Positions 45,316-54,710 are shown, numbered from the stretch's first letter. The stretch is 64,000 nucleotides of DNA from Oscillospiraceae bacterium (GCA_009782405.1 WRJC01000005.1:36240-100239); one strand, 5' to 3'. The notes: generated by a model not told the origin, from the letters alone. Translations and numbers: made by a program.

Positions 45316-46500
45316 ATGGAAAGAATATATGCGGACAACGCCGCGACGACCAAAATGAGCCAGGCCGCCAAAAACGCCGCAATCGAAGCGATGGACGTCT
45401 ACGGAAACGCTTCCAGCCTGCACAGCTTCGGCAGGGCGGCGGCGGATTTGCTTCAAAAATCGCGCGAAACCATGGCGAAATGCATAAACGCCGAACCAAG
45501 GGAGATCTACTTCACCTCCGGGGGCAGCGAGTCCGACAACCAGGCGATAAAAACCGGGATCAGGCTCGGCGCGAAAAAGAACAAAAAACACATCATAACT
45601 TCGAAAATCGAGCACCACGCCGTTTTGCACATGCTCGAGCGGCTGCAAAAAGAGGGCTTTGAAGTCACGTTTTTGGATGTGGGGAAAAGCGGGATCGTAG
45701 ACCCCGGGGACATAGCCGGCGCGATAAGGCAGGACACGGCGCTGGTCACGATAATGTACGCAAACAACGAAATAGGCACGATCCAGCCGATTTGCGAAAT
45801 CGGGCAAATATGCGCCGAAAAAAAGATCCCCTTTCACACCGACGCGGTCCAGGCGGGCGGGCACATTGCAATAGATGTCGCCCGCGGGAACATAGACATG
45901 CTCTCGCTTTCGGCGCACAAGTTCAACGGGCCCAAAGGCGCGGGGATTTTGTACTGCAAAAAAAACATCGTCCCCGAGCGGCTCATCGAGGGCGGCGGGC
46001 ACGAGCGGGGCAGGCGGGCCGGGACCGAAAACGTGGCGGGGATTGCGGCGATGGCGGCCGCATTCGGGCAAAACTGCCTCGAAATCGGCGAAAATGCGGA
46101 ATATACCTCGAAGCTGCGGGACAAATTGATTTCCGGGCTTTCGGAAATCCCGAATTCCGTGGTCAACGGGGACACAAAAAACAGGCTTCCGGGCAATGTG
46201 AACATGTGTTTTGAAGGGGTGGAAGGGGAATCCCTGCTTTTGATGCTCGACATGAAGGGGATCGCGGCCTCTTCGGGCTCCGCCTGCACTTCGGGCTCCC
46301 TCGACCCGAGCCACGTGCTGCTGGCGCTCGGGCTGCCCCACGAAGTGGCGCACGGCTCGCTTCGGCTCTCGCTGTCGCGCGAAAACACGGAGGGGGAAAT
46401 CGACTACATGATAAAAACCGTGCCCGAAGTGGTGGGCTATTTGAGGAACATGTCCCCCGTTTGGGAAAAAATTCAAAAAAACGAAAAAAAACTATTGTAA
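45316..46500 (+). CDS. Cysteine desulfurase, NifS/IscS type
   Basis: This 394-residue PLP enzyme mobilises sulfur from cysteine. It begins RIYADNAATTKMSQAA, contains SGGSESDNQAIK, the PLP lysine in SAHKFNGPKGAGILY (about 200) and the catalytic cysteine loop SSGSACTSGSLDPSHVL (about 320), typical of group I desulfurases. No iscU, iscR or thiI follows, so its acceptor (Fe-S assembly or tRNA thiolation) cannot be assigned. GGAGGA lies upstream of ATG. Confidence 0.93.
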   Translation: MERIYADNAATTKMSQAAKNAAIEAMDVYGNASSLHSFGRAAADLLQKSRETMAKCINAEPREIYFTSGGSESDNQAIKTGIRLGAKKNKKHIITSKIEHHAVLHMLERLQKEGFEVTFLDVGKSGIVDPGDIAGAIRQDTALVTIMYANNEIGTIQPICEIGQICAEKKIPFHTDAVQAGGHIAIDVARGNIDMLSLSAHKFNGPKGAGILYCKKNIVPERLIEGGGHERGRRAGTENVAGIAAMAAAFGQNCLEIGENAEYTSKLRDKLISGLSEIPNSVVNGDTKNRLPGNVNMCFEGVEGESLLLMLDMKGIAASSGSACTSGSLDPSHVLLALGLPHEVAHGSLRLSLSRENTEGEIDYMIKTVPEVVGYLRNMSPVWEKIQKNEKKLL

Positions 46501-46523
46501 AAAGATAAAACTTGGGGTATAAT
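46495..46523 (+). promoter_or_regulatory. Promoter of the hflK-hflC pair
   Basis: TTGTAA (46495-46500) and TATAAT (46518-46523), spacer 17 bp, overlapping the last codons of the desulfurase gene. A GGAGG site precedes the ATG at 46574. Confidence 0.6.
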
Positions 46524-46573
46524 TACAATTGCGCGAGAAGCGACAAAAACAAGTAAGAAACAGGAGGTATACG

Positions 46574-47566
46574 ATGAATTTCAATCGCGACGGCTGGGAA
46601 GTCAAAAAATTCAACTCAATGGATCCGAAATCGAGAAAAAAAATAATTCGAATAGCGATCGCCGCAATTTTGATAATCGCCGCAATTGTGCTGGTCTCGT
46701 CGAGCTATTACATGGTCAGCGACAAACAGCAGGCGGTGCTCACCACATTCGGGAAGTACACGGGGACGCCCGTCGATGCGGGGCTCCACTTCAAAATCCC
46801 CTTCATCCAGCAGGCGTATCTCGTGGACGTCAACGTTTCGCTCAAACAGGCGATAGGCTACAGCCTCGAAAGCGGGTTGTCCATCCCAAACGAAAGCAAG
46901 ATGATAACAGGCGATTTCAACATCGTGAATGTCGATTTCTACATGGAATACCGGATTTCCGACCCTTACAAATACCTGTTCGCATCCAAGGAGCCCGACG
47001 AAATACTGAAAAATATAACCCAGAGCCGCATCAGGGACATTGTGAGCTCATACAAGGTGGACGAAATACTGACCACCGGAAAAGCGGAGATACAGGGCAA
47101 AATAAAAGACCTGATCGTCAACGAGCTCGACATCTACAACATAGGCCTGGAACTGTACGACATAAAAATACAGGACGCCGAACCGCCCACCCCCGAAGTG
47201 ATCGCCGCCTTCAAGGACGTCGAAACGGCCAAGCAGTACAGGCAGACCGTCAGAAACCAGGCGGAGGCGTACAAAAACGAAAACATACCAAAGGCGCAGG
47301 CCGAAGCCGACAAGCTGCTGCAAAACGCCGAGTTCCTCAAACGCGACAGAATCAACGAGGCCTTCATGCTCGTGGCGATGTTCAACGCCATGTACGAGCA
47401 GTACGCCGAAAGCCCCAACATACACAAGCAGAGGATGTATTACGAAATGATCGAGAATGTTTTGCCCGGGATCAAAGTCTATATAAATGCAGGATCGAAC
47501 GACGACATTTCGATGATCCTTCCCCTCGACGATTTTATCGGGGCGGACATACCCAACATAGGATAG
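46574..47566 (+). CDS. hflK: HflK-like SPFH/band-7 membrane protein
   Basis: The 330-residue product has one membrane helix (about 22-46) and an SPFH domain with DKQQAVLTTFGKYTGTPVDA, PGLH-like AGLHFKIPF and EYRISDPYKYLF, followed by a coiled coil (about 215-270; NQAEAYKNENIPKAQAEAD). HflK with HflC surrounds FtsH protease in other bacteria and modulates membrane-protein turnover. The ATG at 46574 has GGAGG at good spacing; the open frame begins 15 codons earlier. hflC follows after 30 bp. Confidence 0.87.
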   Translation: MNFNRDGWEVKKFNSMDPKSRKKIIRIAIAAILIIAAIVLVSSSYYMVSDKQQAVLTTFGKYTGTPVDAGLHFKIPFIQQAYLVDVNVSLKQAIGYSLESGLSIPNESKMITGDFNIVNVDFYMEYRISDPYKYLFASKEPDEILKNITQSRIRDIVSSYKVDEILTTGKAEIQGKIKDLIVNELDIYNIGLELYDIKIQDAEPPTPEVIAAFKDVETAKQYRQTVRNQAEAYKNENIPKAQAEADKLLQNAEFLKRDRINEAFMLVAMFNAMYEQYAESPNIHKQRMYYEMIENVLPGIKVYINAGSNDDISMILPLDDFIGADIPNIG

Positions 47567-47596
47567 GATTTTGATTTGTAAAGGAGTTATAAAGTT

Positions 47597-48490
47597 ATGG
47601 GAACAAAAAAAATAGCGGTCAGGGCAGTCATAGTCGTCGTCGCGCTAATAGCCTTGGGCGTCGCCTTTTCCGCGTTTTATACCGTTCAGGAAAACGAATA
47701 CGCTTTGGTCATACGTTTTTCTAAAGTGGTCGAAACGATCCAGACCCCCGGGCTTCATTTCAAAATCCCGGTGATCGACGAAGTGAAATATTTCCCCAAA
47801 ACAAAATTGTTCTACGACATAAAGCCTTCGGGGTTTTTGACCAAGGATTCAAAGAACATGACCGTCGACTGCTTCATAGTTTGGCGCATCTCGGATCCGT
47901 TCGTGTTTTGGCAGCAGCTGCTCGGCTCGGTGAGCAATGCGGAAGGAAGGCTCGACACCGCGACTTACAACGAATTGCAGAAACTCGTGGGCCGGCTGGA
48001 GCAAAACGAAATAATCGACGCCACCGACGAGAAAAGCCGCGACAACATAAACGTGGTGGTCACCACCGAAGCTGCCAAAATAGTGGCGCAGTTCGGCATC
48101 GAGATATTGGACATAAAAGTCAAGGGCTTTGAGTTGCCGCACGAAAACGAGCAGGCTGTGTTCGAGCGCATGATCTCAGACAGGGAGCGCGTAGCCAGAT
48201 TTGAGAGGTCGGAGGGCGAAAAAGACGCGAACATCATAAGAAACGAAGTGGACAGGGAAGTGAACATAATAATTTCCAACGCCAAGGCCGACGCGGAAAA
48301 AACAATCGCCGAGGGCGAATCGGAATACATGCGGCTTCTGGCCGAGTCCTACAGCGGCCCCGACCGAGAGGAATTTTACAGCTTCATGCGCGGGCTGGAC
48401 GCGCTGAAAGCTTCCTTGGGGGGCAGCGGCGCCAAAACCGTGATTTTGGATAGGGAGTCCTTACTCGCGCGCATTTTGGTTGGGCCGTGA
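47597..48490 (+). CDS. hflC: HflC-like SPFH/band-7 membrane protein
   Basis: The 297-residue partner of HflK has an N-terminal membrane helix (about 6-28), SPFH motifs EYALVIRFSKVVETIQTPGL and VWRISDPFVFWQQL, and a coiled coil with ERMISDRERVARFERSEGEK. AAGGAG precedes the start. The pair resembles the classic hflKC order, though hflX and hfq are missing. Confidence 0.88.
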   Translation: MGTKKIAVRAVIVVVALIALGVAFSAFYTVQENEYALVIRFSKVVETIQTPGLHFKIPVIDEVKYFPKTKLFYDIKPSGFLTKDSKNMTVDCFIVWRISDPFVFWQQLLGSVSNAEGRLDTATYNELQKLVGRLEQNEIIDATDEKSRDNINVVVTTEAAKIVAQFGIEILDIKVKGFELPHENEQAVFERMISDRERVARFERSEGEKDANIIRNEVDREVNIIISNAKADAEKTIAEGESEYMRLLAESYSGPDREEFYSFMRGLDALKASLGGSGAKTVILDRESLLARILVGP

Positions 48491-48528
48491 TGAAACTGAC
48501 AACTATAAACTAAATATGGAGGAGTGTT

Positions 48529-49650
48529 ATGAACAACAGGGAACGCGCAATGGCGATCTTGAATTACCAAAATTATGACAAAATGCCCATAGTCCATTTC
48601 GGGTATTGGGGCGAGTTGCTGCAAAAATGGCACGCAGAGGGCCATCTTTCCAAAGAGGAAGCGGACGGCTACGGCGACGGCAACCGGATAGACCGGCAGA
48701 TCGCCGAAAAGCTCGGCTTTGATTTTTGCTGGACAGCGCAGTACAGCGGGCACAACGGGCTCATGCCGGGCTTCGAACACAAGGTTTTGGAGCGCAGGCC
48801 CGACGGGTTCGTGGTGCACCAAAACGGAAACGGGCTTATCGAGGAAACGAGGCCCGGGGCGGGGTCGATACCTTCGACGGTGGGAACGCTGATGACGGGA
48901 AGGGAAGCCTGGGAAGAACTGTACAAGCCGAGGCTGCAGCCGGATGGCAAAAGGTACGGAAACCCCGAAGCGCTGGCGGGGGTGAAAGCTTCTTTTGAAG
49001 CGTTTTCGGACCATCCGGCGGGGCTTCACGCGGGCAGCCTGTACGGTTCGGCGCGCGACATGCTCGGCGTGGAGGCGCTTTGCTATCTCTATGCCGACGA
49101 TTTCGACTTGTACGCCGAAATAATCGAAACGATCGGCAACCTGTGCTTTGAAAACATAAAAGCGATCCTCGAATCCGGGGTAAAACCGGATTTCCTGCAT
49201 TTTTGGGAAGACATATGCTTCAAAAACGGCCCTCTGGTGAGCCCTGCGGTTTTCGCGGAGCTCGTAGGGCCGCAGTACAAAAAAATCACGGATTTCGCCC
49301 GCGGATACGGGATTGGCATCGCCTCATTGGACTGCGACGGCTGCATAGACAAGCTCGTTCCGATATGGCTCGAAAGCGGCGTGAACACGATGTTCCCCAT
49401 TGAAGTGGGGACTTGGAAGGCCGAAATCTCGCCATGGAGAAAACAATACGGAAAAGAGCTGCGCGGCGTGGGCGGCACGAACAAGAACGTGTTCGCACTC
49501 GACTTTGCGGCGGTGGATGCGGAAATCGAACGGCTCAGGCCGTTGGTCGATCTCGGCGGTTTTATCCCCTGCCCCGACCACAGGCTGCCCCCCCACGCAA
49601 AATGGGACAACGTGAAGTATTACTGCGACAGGATGAGAAAGATTTTTTAG
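48529..49650 (+). CDS. URO-D/methyltransferase-superfamily protein
   Basis: This 373-residue protein belongs to the uroporphyrinogen-decarboxylase-like superfamily, starting MNNRERAMAILNYQ as many such proteins do. Candidate metal ligands are in IASLDCDGCIDKLVPIWLES (about 265-284), which parallels the H-x-C zinc region of corrinoid methyltransferases such as MtaA, and in the C-terminal CPDHRLPPHAKWDN. No corrinoid protein is next to it. It differs from the URO-D-like protein at 25376. GGAGGAG lies before ATG. Methyl transfer is an inference only. Confidence 0.65.
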   Translation: MNNRERAMAILNYQNYDKMPIVHFGYWGELLQKWHAEGHLSKEEADGYGDGNRIDRQIAEKLGFDFCWTAQYSGHNGLMPGFEHKVLERRPDGFVVHQNGNGLIEETRPGAGSIPSTVGTLMTGREAWEELYKPRLQPDGKRYGNPEALAGVKASFEAFSDHPAGLHAGSLYGSARDMLGVEALCYLYADDFDLYAEIIETIGNLCFENIKAILESGVKPDFLHFWEDICFKNGPLVSPAVFAELVGPQYKKITDFARGYGIGIASLDCDGCIDKLVPIWLESGVNTMFPIEVGTWKAEISPWRKQYGKELRGVGGTNKNVFALDFAAVDAEIERLRPLVDLGGFIPCPDHRLPPHAKWDNVKYYCDRMRKIF

Positions 49651-49657
49651 GTAATTT

Positions 49658-50341
49658 ATGTTTTGCAAAGTTTTTTCCTTTCTGAAAAGGCCGCGCATTG
49701 AAGAAAGCGCGGGCGAAAAAACCGAAACCGAAACCGATTTCAAGTATCTTCCAAAAAGCAAAAAAAGCAAGAAGCTGAAAGAGATTTTTTCGGCCATACC
49801 GAAATTCGAAACGGAAAGGCTTGTTCTGCGCCGCATAGAGGACAAAGACTGCGCGGACATGTTCGAGTATTCCGCCGATTCGGATGTCACGAAATATTTG
49901 CTCTGGCAGCCCCACGCTACCCTTGACGAAACAAAAAAACATATAGCCGAGCTTCAAAAAAGATACGACAGCGGGCGGTTTTACGATTGGGGAATGGAAT
50001 ACAAAAAAGACGGAAGCTTTGTGGGGACCTGCGGCTTCACTTCGGTGGACATAGGAAAAAACGAATGCGAAGTGGGATATGTGCTTTCAAAAAGATATTG
50101 GGGCATGGGGCTGATGCACGAGGCCCTTGAGCGCATAATGGATTTCGCTTTCGGATATCTCGGCTTCGAAAAAGTCGAGGCCCGGTTTTTGGACGGGAAT
50201 GCGAGATCAAAAAAAGTGATGGAAAAAGCGGGGATGATTCACGAAAAAACGGAGAACAAGGGAATTTACGCAAAAGACGGTTACAAAACAGTGTACACTT
50301 ATTCGATAACCAAAGAAGCGTTTGAAAAGCGCCGCGTGTAA
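49658..50341 (+). CDS. GNAT acetyltransferase, RimJ-like
   Basis: The 227-residue product has an N-terminal basic extension (about 1-50, KSKKSKKLKEIF) and a GNAT domain: FETERLVLRRIEDKDCADMF, IAELQKRYDSGRFYDW, and the acetyl-CoA part YVLSKRYWGMGLMHEALERI, with NARSKKVMEKAGM. The layout matches ribosomal-protein or small-molecule N-acetyltransferases of the RimJ/RimL class. It starts 7 bp after the URO-D-like gene and so is probably co-transcribed. Confidence 0.8.
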   Translation: MFCKVFSFLKRPRIEESAGEKTETETDFKYLPKSKKSKKLKEIFSAIPKFETERLVLRRIEDKDCADMFEYSADSDVTKYLLWQPHATLDETKKHIAELQKRYDSGRFYDWGMEYKKDGSFVGTCGFTSVDIGKNECEVGYVLSKRYWGMGLMHEALERIMDFAFGYLGFEKVEARFLDGNARSKKVMEKAGMIHEKTENKGIYAKDGYKTVYTYSITKEAFEKRRV

Positions 50342-50367
50342 CGAACGATAAAAGGTAAATTGAAAAC

Positions 50368-50952
50368 ATGGAAACGCAAAACACGATCCTGCAGCAGATA
50401 CAGCAAAACATAGAAGCGCTGCAAAAACAAATCGACAGCATGAAACAAGTGGAGCCGGAAACCGAAATTCAAGCGCAGGACGCCGGCCTTCGCGCCAAAC
50501 TCAAAAAAAAATCGGAAGAATTGGCGCAGATCATGGAGGAAATGGTCAGCCCAAAGTCGGCGCAGGGTGAAAATTCCGGCGCGTGCGCGTCCTTGCTTTT
50601 TTCCATCAGCGGCCCGAAATACGGCAGCACTTGCGATGCCGCTTTCTATTTCGCGGAAAGCGCGGACAAAATCGGAAGCATCGACGAAAACGGGCTCGCC
50701 TCTGCGGTCGAGGCTTTCTCGAACCCAAAAAGGATCAACATATTGAAACTGCTGATTTCCAAAAAAAACCTCTCTTCGAGCGAGTTGACCATGAAAACGG
50801 GGTGTATAGGCGGGCAGCTTTACCATCATCTATCCATATTGGAAAACACCCGCATAATCTGCAAAAACGGCGGGATGTACACGCTTACCGATTATGGCAG
50901 AAACACGGCGATCCGGATTTTCGGGATGGTTTTCGGGGAAACGCTCAAATGA
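50368..50952 (+). CDS. Winged-helix (ArsR-like) regulator with coiled-coil N-terminus
   Basis: The 194-residue product begins with a coiled coil (about 5-55; LQQIQQNIEALQKQIDSMKQ), has a Gly/Ser/Cys-containing middle part, and ends in a winged-helix domain (about 110-180): AVEAFSNPKRINILKLLISK, SSELTMKTGCIGGQLYHHLS and NGGMYTLTDYGRNTA. This is an ArsR-like DNA-binding fold. It lies 79 bp upstream of the CBM9-like surface protein gene and may control it; no operator was identified. Confidence 0.65.
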   Translation: METQNTILQQIQQNIEALQKQIDSMKQVEPETEIQAQDAGLRAKLKKKSEELAQIMEEMVSPKSAQGENSGACASLLFSISGPKYGSTCDAAFYFAESADKIGSIDENGLASAVEAFSNPKRINILKLLISKKNLSSSELTMKTGCIGGQLYHHLSILENTRIICKNGGMYTLTDYGRNTAIRIFGMVFGETLK

Positions 50953-51031
50953 CAGCCAATATTTCAAAAATCGCAAACCAAAAAAACATCGTCGCCAAAT
51001 TAAATATTATAAATTTATGGAGGAAAATTAC

Positions 51032-52048
51032 ATGAAAAAACTCGGCATTTTTATCGTTTTCGCGCTTATCTTTTCGAGTTTGGCCGCACTTGTCCCCGTA
51101 TCGGCAATTCCGCCCACGTACAATTTGACCATGAACAAACTCGTGATCCCGGTCGAACTCGGCAAAGTGAACCCCGCCGATTCTTGGGTGGACGCTTCTT
51201 CGTTTGTGCTTGACGCGAACAACGAAGTGATGAAAGAGTTCGGACGCTGGCAGGGCGATCCGGATCTCATATACACCCCCGACGAACTCCAAGTGACTTA
51301 CAGGCTCAAATGGGACGATTCGTATATCTACATACGCGAAGAACGTTTCGACACGACTTACGTCCCCTTTGACGACAACGCCCTCACGCCCTGGAACAGC
51401 AACGGCACGCTGTTCTTCCTCGCCTATGACGACGGCGACCCCAAATTTGAGAAGTCCTATCAGCCATTCTGGATCAACAAGGGCACCGATGGAAATACCC
51501 ATATGGCCATCCGCTATTGGAGGGACGGCGAATACACCATGTTCGACGATGCGGAAGCGATAGGCAATTGGAAATGGGCGGGCACGCAGGAAGCGGGCAA
51601 TATGTACATAACCGAGCTTGCGATACCCTGGTCCGATTTGCTGGCATATACCCCCGGGATGCCCGCGGTTTCCGAAGGGATGAAACTCAGGTTCACCCCG
51701 GTCGTGGCGAAAAACGACGACGGGCCAAAGGGTTGGAACCAGATGAATCTGCACGACAGGTTCGGCAGGGACGACGCCGATACGGACGAAGCCTCCAACC
51801 CCGGCGAGCTTCCCGCAAACTGGGCGGGACTCATCTTGGGCCCGGCCACCTACGCTCCCCCGGCGGAACCCGAACCCGAACCCGAAATTGAAGTTCCCGC
51901 CCCGGCCCCCGAAGCCCAGGCCCCGGCTCCCGCCCCGGCCCCGACTCCGGTCGCCCCTGTAACCGGCGACGCGATGGCGATATTCTTTGCCGTGATTTTT
52001 GCGGCGGGCGCATTTGCGGCGGCAAGGCGTTTTGCCAAAACAAAATAA
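51032..52048 (+). CDS. Secreted CBM9-like domain protein with APVTG sorting tail
   Basis: The 338-residue paralog of the gene at 202-1209 starts at MKKLGIFIVF with a GGAGGA site (51019-51024). It has a signal peptide (about 1-25), a CBM9/DOMON-like domain (about 30-275; VTYRLKWDDSYIYIREERFD, NGTLFFLAYDDGDP, ITELAIPWSDLLAY), a Pro/Glu-rich linker with repeated PAPAP, then APVTGD, a hydrophobic segment and RRFAKTK. The tail matches a sortase signal of xPxTG form and is shared with its paralog. A role in carbohydrate binding at the surface is inferred. Confidence 0.75.
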   Translation: MKKLGIFIVFALIFSSLAALVPVSAIPPTYNLTMNKLVIPVELGKVNPADSWVDASSFVLDANNEVMKEFGRWQGDPDLIYTPDELQVTYRLKWDDSYIYIREERFDTTYVPFDDNALTPWNSNGTLFFLAYDDGDPKFEKSYQPFWINKGTDGNTHMAIRYWRDGEYTMFDDAEAIGNWKWAGTQEAGNMYITELAIPWSDLLAYTPGMPAVSEGMKLRFTPVVAKNDDGPKGWNQMNLHDRFGRDDADTDEASNPGELPANWAGLILGPATYAPPAEPEPEPEIEVPAPAPEAQAPAPAPAPTPVAPVTGDAMAIFFAVIFAAGAFAAARRFAKTK

Positions 52049-52081
52049 GCTGACAGCCAAAAAAACCAACTGAAAGAAGCT

Positions 52082-52119
52082 GAAAGAAGCAGGGGAATCA
52101 TCCCCTGTTTCTTTCGCTT
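52082..52119 (+). terminator. Terminator of the CBM9-like gene
   Basis: GAAAGAAGCAGGGGA (52082-52096) pairs with TCCCCTGTTTCTTTC (52101-52115) with one mismatch region and a four-base ATCA loop. The tail CGCTTATATATTATTTTT is T-rich rather than a clean run. Confidence 0.75.
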
Positions 52120-52223
52120 ATATATTATTTTTGCCATAACCGGATATATTATATAGTTTGTTCACAAATGAAGCGTATACTTATATCCAAAATGTATTAC
52201 TTTTGGAGACAAGTGAAATTTTG

Positions 52224-53603
52224 ATGAAACCGTTTGAAAACAATATGTCCGAGGGAAATGTGCTCAAAAAACTGATCCTGTTCTCGCTGCCGTTTTTGGC
52301 CTCGAACCTCATACAATCCCTGTACAATGTGGCCGATATGCTCATTGTGGGCAATTTTTCCGGGCCGGACAGCTCCGCGAGCATGTCGGGGGTCAACATA
52401 GGGGGGCAGGTCACTTTCATCCTCACCAATATCGTGTTCGGCTTCTGTATGGGAGCGACCGTTTTGATCGGGCAGTACACCGGGGCGCAAAAGCGCGAGG
52501 CGGTGCAAAAAGTGATCGCGACGATACTCACTTCGCTGATTGCGGTCGCCATCGCCATAACGGCGATTATGCTTGTTTTAAAAGGGCCCGTCCTGGAACT
52601 GATCCAGACCCCGCCGGAGTCTTTCGCCGAAAGCGAAAAATACTTGACAGTCACCGTTTCGGGCATAATATTTATTTTCGCCTATAACGCCCTGAGCGCG
52701 ATCCTCCGGGGCATGGGCGATTCAAAGAGGCCGCTCTATTTCGTGGCTGCGGCCTGCGTAACCAATGTGATACTGGACATGGTTTTCGTGGCGGGATTCA
52801 AATGGGGGGCGTTCGGCGCCGCCCTTGCCACCGTGATCGCGCAGGCCATGAGCGTGTTTTTGTGCGCGGCGTACATGGTAAAACGCAATTTCCAGTTCGA
52901 TTTCAAACTTTCTTCGTTCAGAATAGACAGAGAACAGCTCGCGCTCATATTCAAGATCGGGCTCCCCACAAGCATACAGAACGGAATCACGAGCCTGTCC
53001 TTTTTGTTTCTGACCGCGATCGTCAACACGCTCGGCGTCACCGCCTCGGCCGCGGTGGGGGCGGTCGGCAAATTCAACAGCTTCGTGTTCATGCCCACGA
53101 TGGCCATGAGCGCCTCGGTTTCGACCATGAGCGCGCAGAACATCGGGGCGGGCAAGCTGGACAGGGCGGTTAAGGCCTGCAAATTCGGGATTCTGATTTC
53201 GGTGGCCATAAGCTACACGCTTTTCGCGGTGGTGCAGATATTCCCCGAGAACATATTGTCGATTTTTGGAAATGACAGGGCGATGATAGAAGCCGGGGTG
53301 CTGTATTTGCGTTCTTTTTGCTTCGATTTTCTCGTGATCCCCTTCATTTTCTGCCTCAACGGGCTCTTCATCGGGGGCGGCCACACCCTGTTCACCCTCA
53401 TAAACAGCATCATGTCCTCCGTGCTTCTCCGCATCCCGGCCTGCTACATATTGGGCGTGGGCTTGGAACTGGGGCTTGGGGGCGTGGGGCTGGGCGCCCC
53501 GATCGCGAGCGCGGGTGCGCTTTTGGTGATCGTCGGGTTTCTGATATCGGGCCGCTGGAAGCACAACGTGGTCAAAAACGCCGTGACCGCAGGGGAATTA
53601 TAA
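52224..53603 (+). CDS. MATE-family multidrug/sodium exporter
   Basis: This 459-residue protein has about twelve membrane segments in two MatE halves (FSLPFLASNLIQSLYNVADM at the start; LPTSIQNGITSLSFLFLTAI for the second half). Family members exchange drugs or metabolites for Na+ or H+. The ATG at 52224 is preceded only by a distant GGAG; a TTG one codon upstream is an alternative. The lactonase-like gene follows after 33 bp. Confidence 0.9.
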   Translation: MKPFENNMSEGNVLKKLILFSLPFLASNLIQSLYNVADMLIVGNFSGPDSSASMSGVNIGGQVTFILTNIVFGFCMGATVLIGQYTGAQKREAVQKVIATILTSLIAVAIAITAIMLVLKGPVLELIQTPPESFAESEKYLTVTVSGIIFIFAYNALSAILRGMGDSKRPLYFVAAACVTNVILDMVFVAGFKWGAFGAALATVIAQAMSVFLCAAYMVKRNFQFDFKLSSFRIDREQLALIFKIGLPTSIQNGITSLSFLFLTAIVNTLGVTASAAVGAVGKFNSFVFMPTMAMSASVSTMSAQNIGAGKLDRAVKACKFGILISVAISYTLFAVVQIFPENILSIFGNDRAMIEAGVLYLRSFCFDFLVIPFIFCLNGLFIGGGHTLFTLINSIMSSVLLRIPACYILGVGLELGLGGVGLGAPIASAGALLVIVGFLISGRWKHNVVKNAVTAGEL

Positions 53604-53636
53604 GACGCATGATTGCTTAGTTTGGAAGGAGTATTT

Positions 53637-54710
53637 ATGGCAAAATACAAAATATTCATCGGCACATACTCGAAAGGCCCGGGAAATGGGCTGCTGTACG
53701 GAGAATTTAACGAAAACGGAGGCAAATTGCGGATAAACGACGCTTTGGACATCGAAAACCCGGCATATATGCAGATAAGCCCGCAAAACCAAGATGTGCT
53801 GTACGGCGTATCGGAAACTGCGAGCTTCAATTCGGAAAAAGGCGGCGCGCTTTTTTCCGCCGACATTTCAGACCCGCTGAAAATACGACTGATCGACATT
53901 AAATGCACGCACGGCAGATCGCCTTGCCATCTTTGCGTATGGGACGATTTTGTCTTCACGGCCAACTATTCCGACGGGAGCCTCAGCATCATGGAAACCG
54001 ACAAGAGGGGAAATATAGACCCCGCATTCCGGGCCTTGGTTCATTTCGGCAAAGGGCCGAACTTAGAAAGGCAAGAAGCTTCGCACATCCATTTCGCCTC
54101 CATGGCCCCCGGACTCGGATATCTCGCAGTTTGCGACCTCGGGCTGGACAAGGTGTTTTTGTATCCTTATGTTTACCGTCGCAACACAGATTCCGGGCTT
54201 TCGACAGCTCCAAAAATCGCGCTCTGCCCGCCCGGATCCGGTCCCCGCCATCTCGCGTTTTCGAAGGGCGGAAAATATATGTATGTATTAACCGAGCTTT
54301 CGAACATGGTTTTGTCATACCACTTCGAGGACGGCATCATAAGCGACCCTTTGCGGGAAACTCCCTGTCTGCCGCCGCATCGCGCGCATAACAGCCATGC
54401 GGCGGCGATCCATGTTTCGCCGGATGGGAAATTGCTTTTGGCCTCCAATCGCGGGGCGGATTGCATAACGGTATTTGCCATAAGGGAAAGGGGAAATCTC
54501 GAGCTTTTGGGATATATCGAAAACCAAAAGGAACCCCGGGATTTCAATTTCTCGCCTGACGGAAATTGGCTTGTTTCGGCACACCAAAAAGGGGACAAGC
54601 TGGAAATATTCAAAAAAGAGTCGGGTTCCGAGGATGTCGTGTATTTCATCAAAACAGGCGAAATATCCGCGCCCGCTCCCGTTTGCGTTTTGTTCGGAGG
54701 GGAGATATAG
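53637..54710 (+). CDS. Lactonase-type seven-bladed beta-propeller protein
   Basis: This 357-residue protein resembles the YkgB/Pgl lactonase family. It begins YKIFIGTYSKGPGNGLLYGE, has NPAYMQISPQNQDVLYGVSE, a GSGPRHLAFSKGGKYMYVLT motif and SHAAAIHVSPDGKLLLASNR, and ends in a propeller-blade repeat with GYIENQKEPRDFNFSPDGNW. Members hydrolyse 6-phosphogluconolactone or other lactones. ATG 53637 follows GGAAGGAG. No pentose-phosphate genes flank it, so the substrate is open. Confidence 0.82.
   Translation: MAKYKIFIGTYSKGPGNGLLYGEFNENGGKLRINDALDIENPAYMQISPQNQDVLYGVSETASFNSEKGGALFSADISDPLKIRLIDIKCTHGRSPCHLCVWDDFVFTANYSDGSLSIMETDKRGNIDPAFRALVHFGKGPNLERQEASHIHFASMAPGLGYLAVCDLGLDKVFLYPYVYRRNTDSGLSTAPKIALCPPGSGPRHLAFSKGGKYMYVLTELSNMVLSYHFEDGIISDPLRETPCLPPHRAHNSHAAAIHVSPDGKLLLASNRGADCITVFAIRERGNLELLGYIENQKEPRDFNFSPDGNWLVSAHQKGDKLEIFKKESGSEDVVYFIKTGEISAPAPVCVLFGGEI

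Noticed and set aside
45202..46476. Minus-strand open frame of 424 codons over the cysteine desulfurase gene
   Set aside because: The plus strand encodes a complete desulfurase with all catalytic motifs; the minus frame is a shadow.
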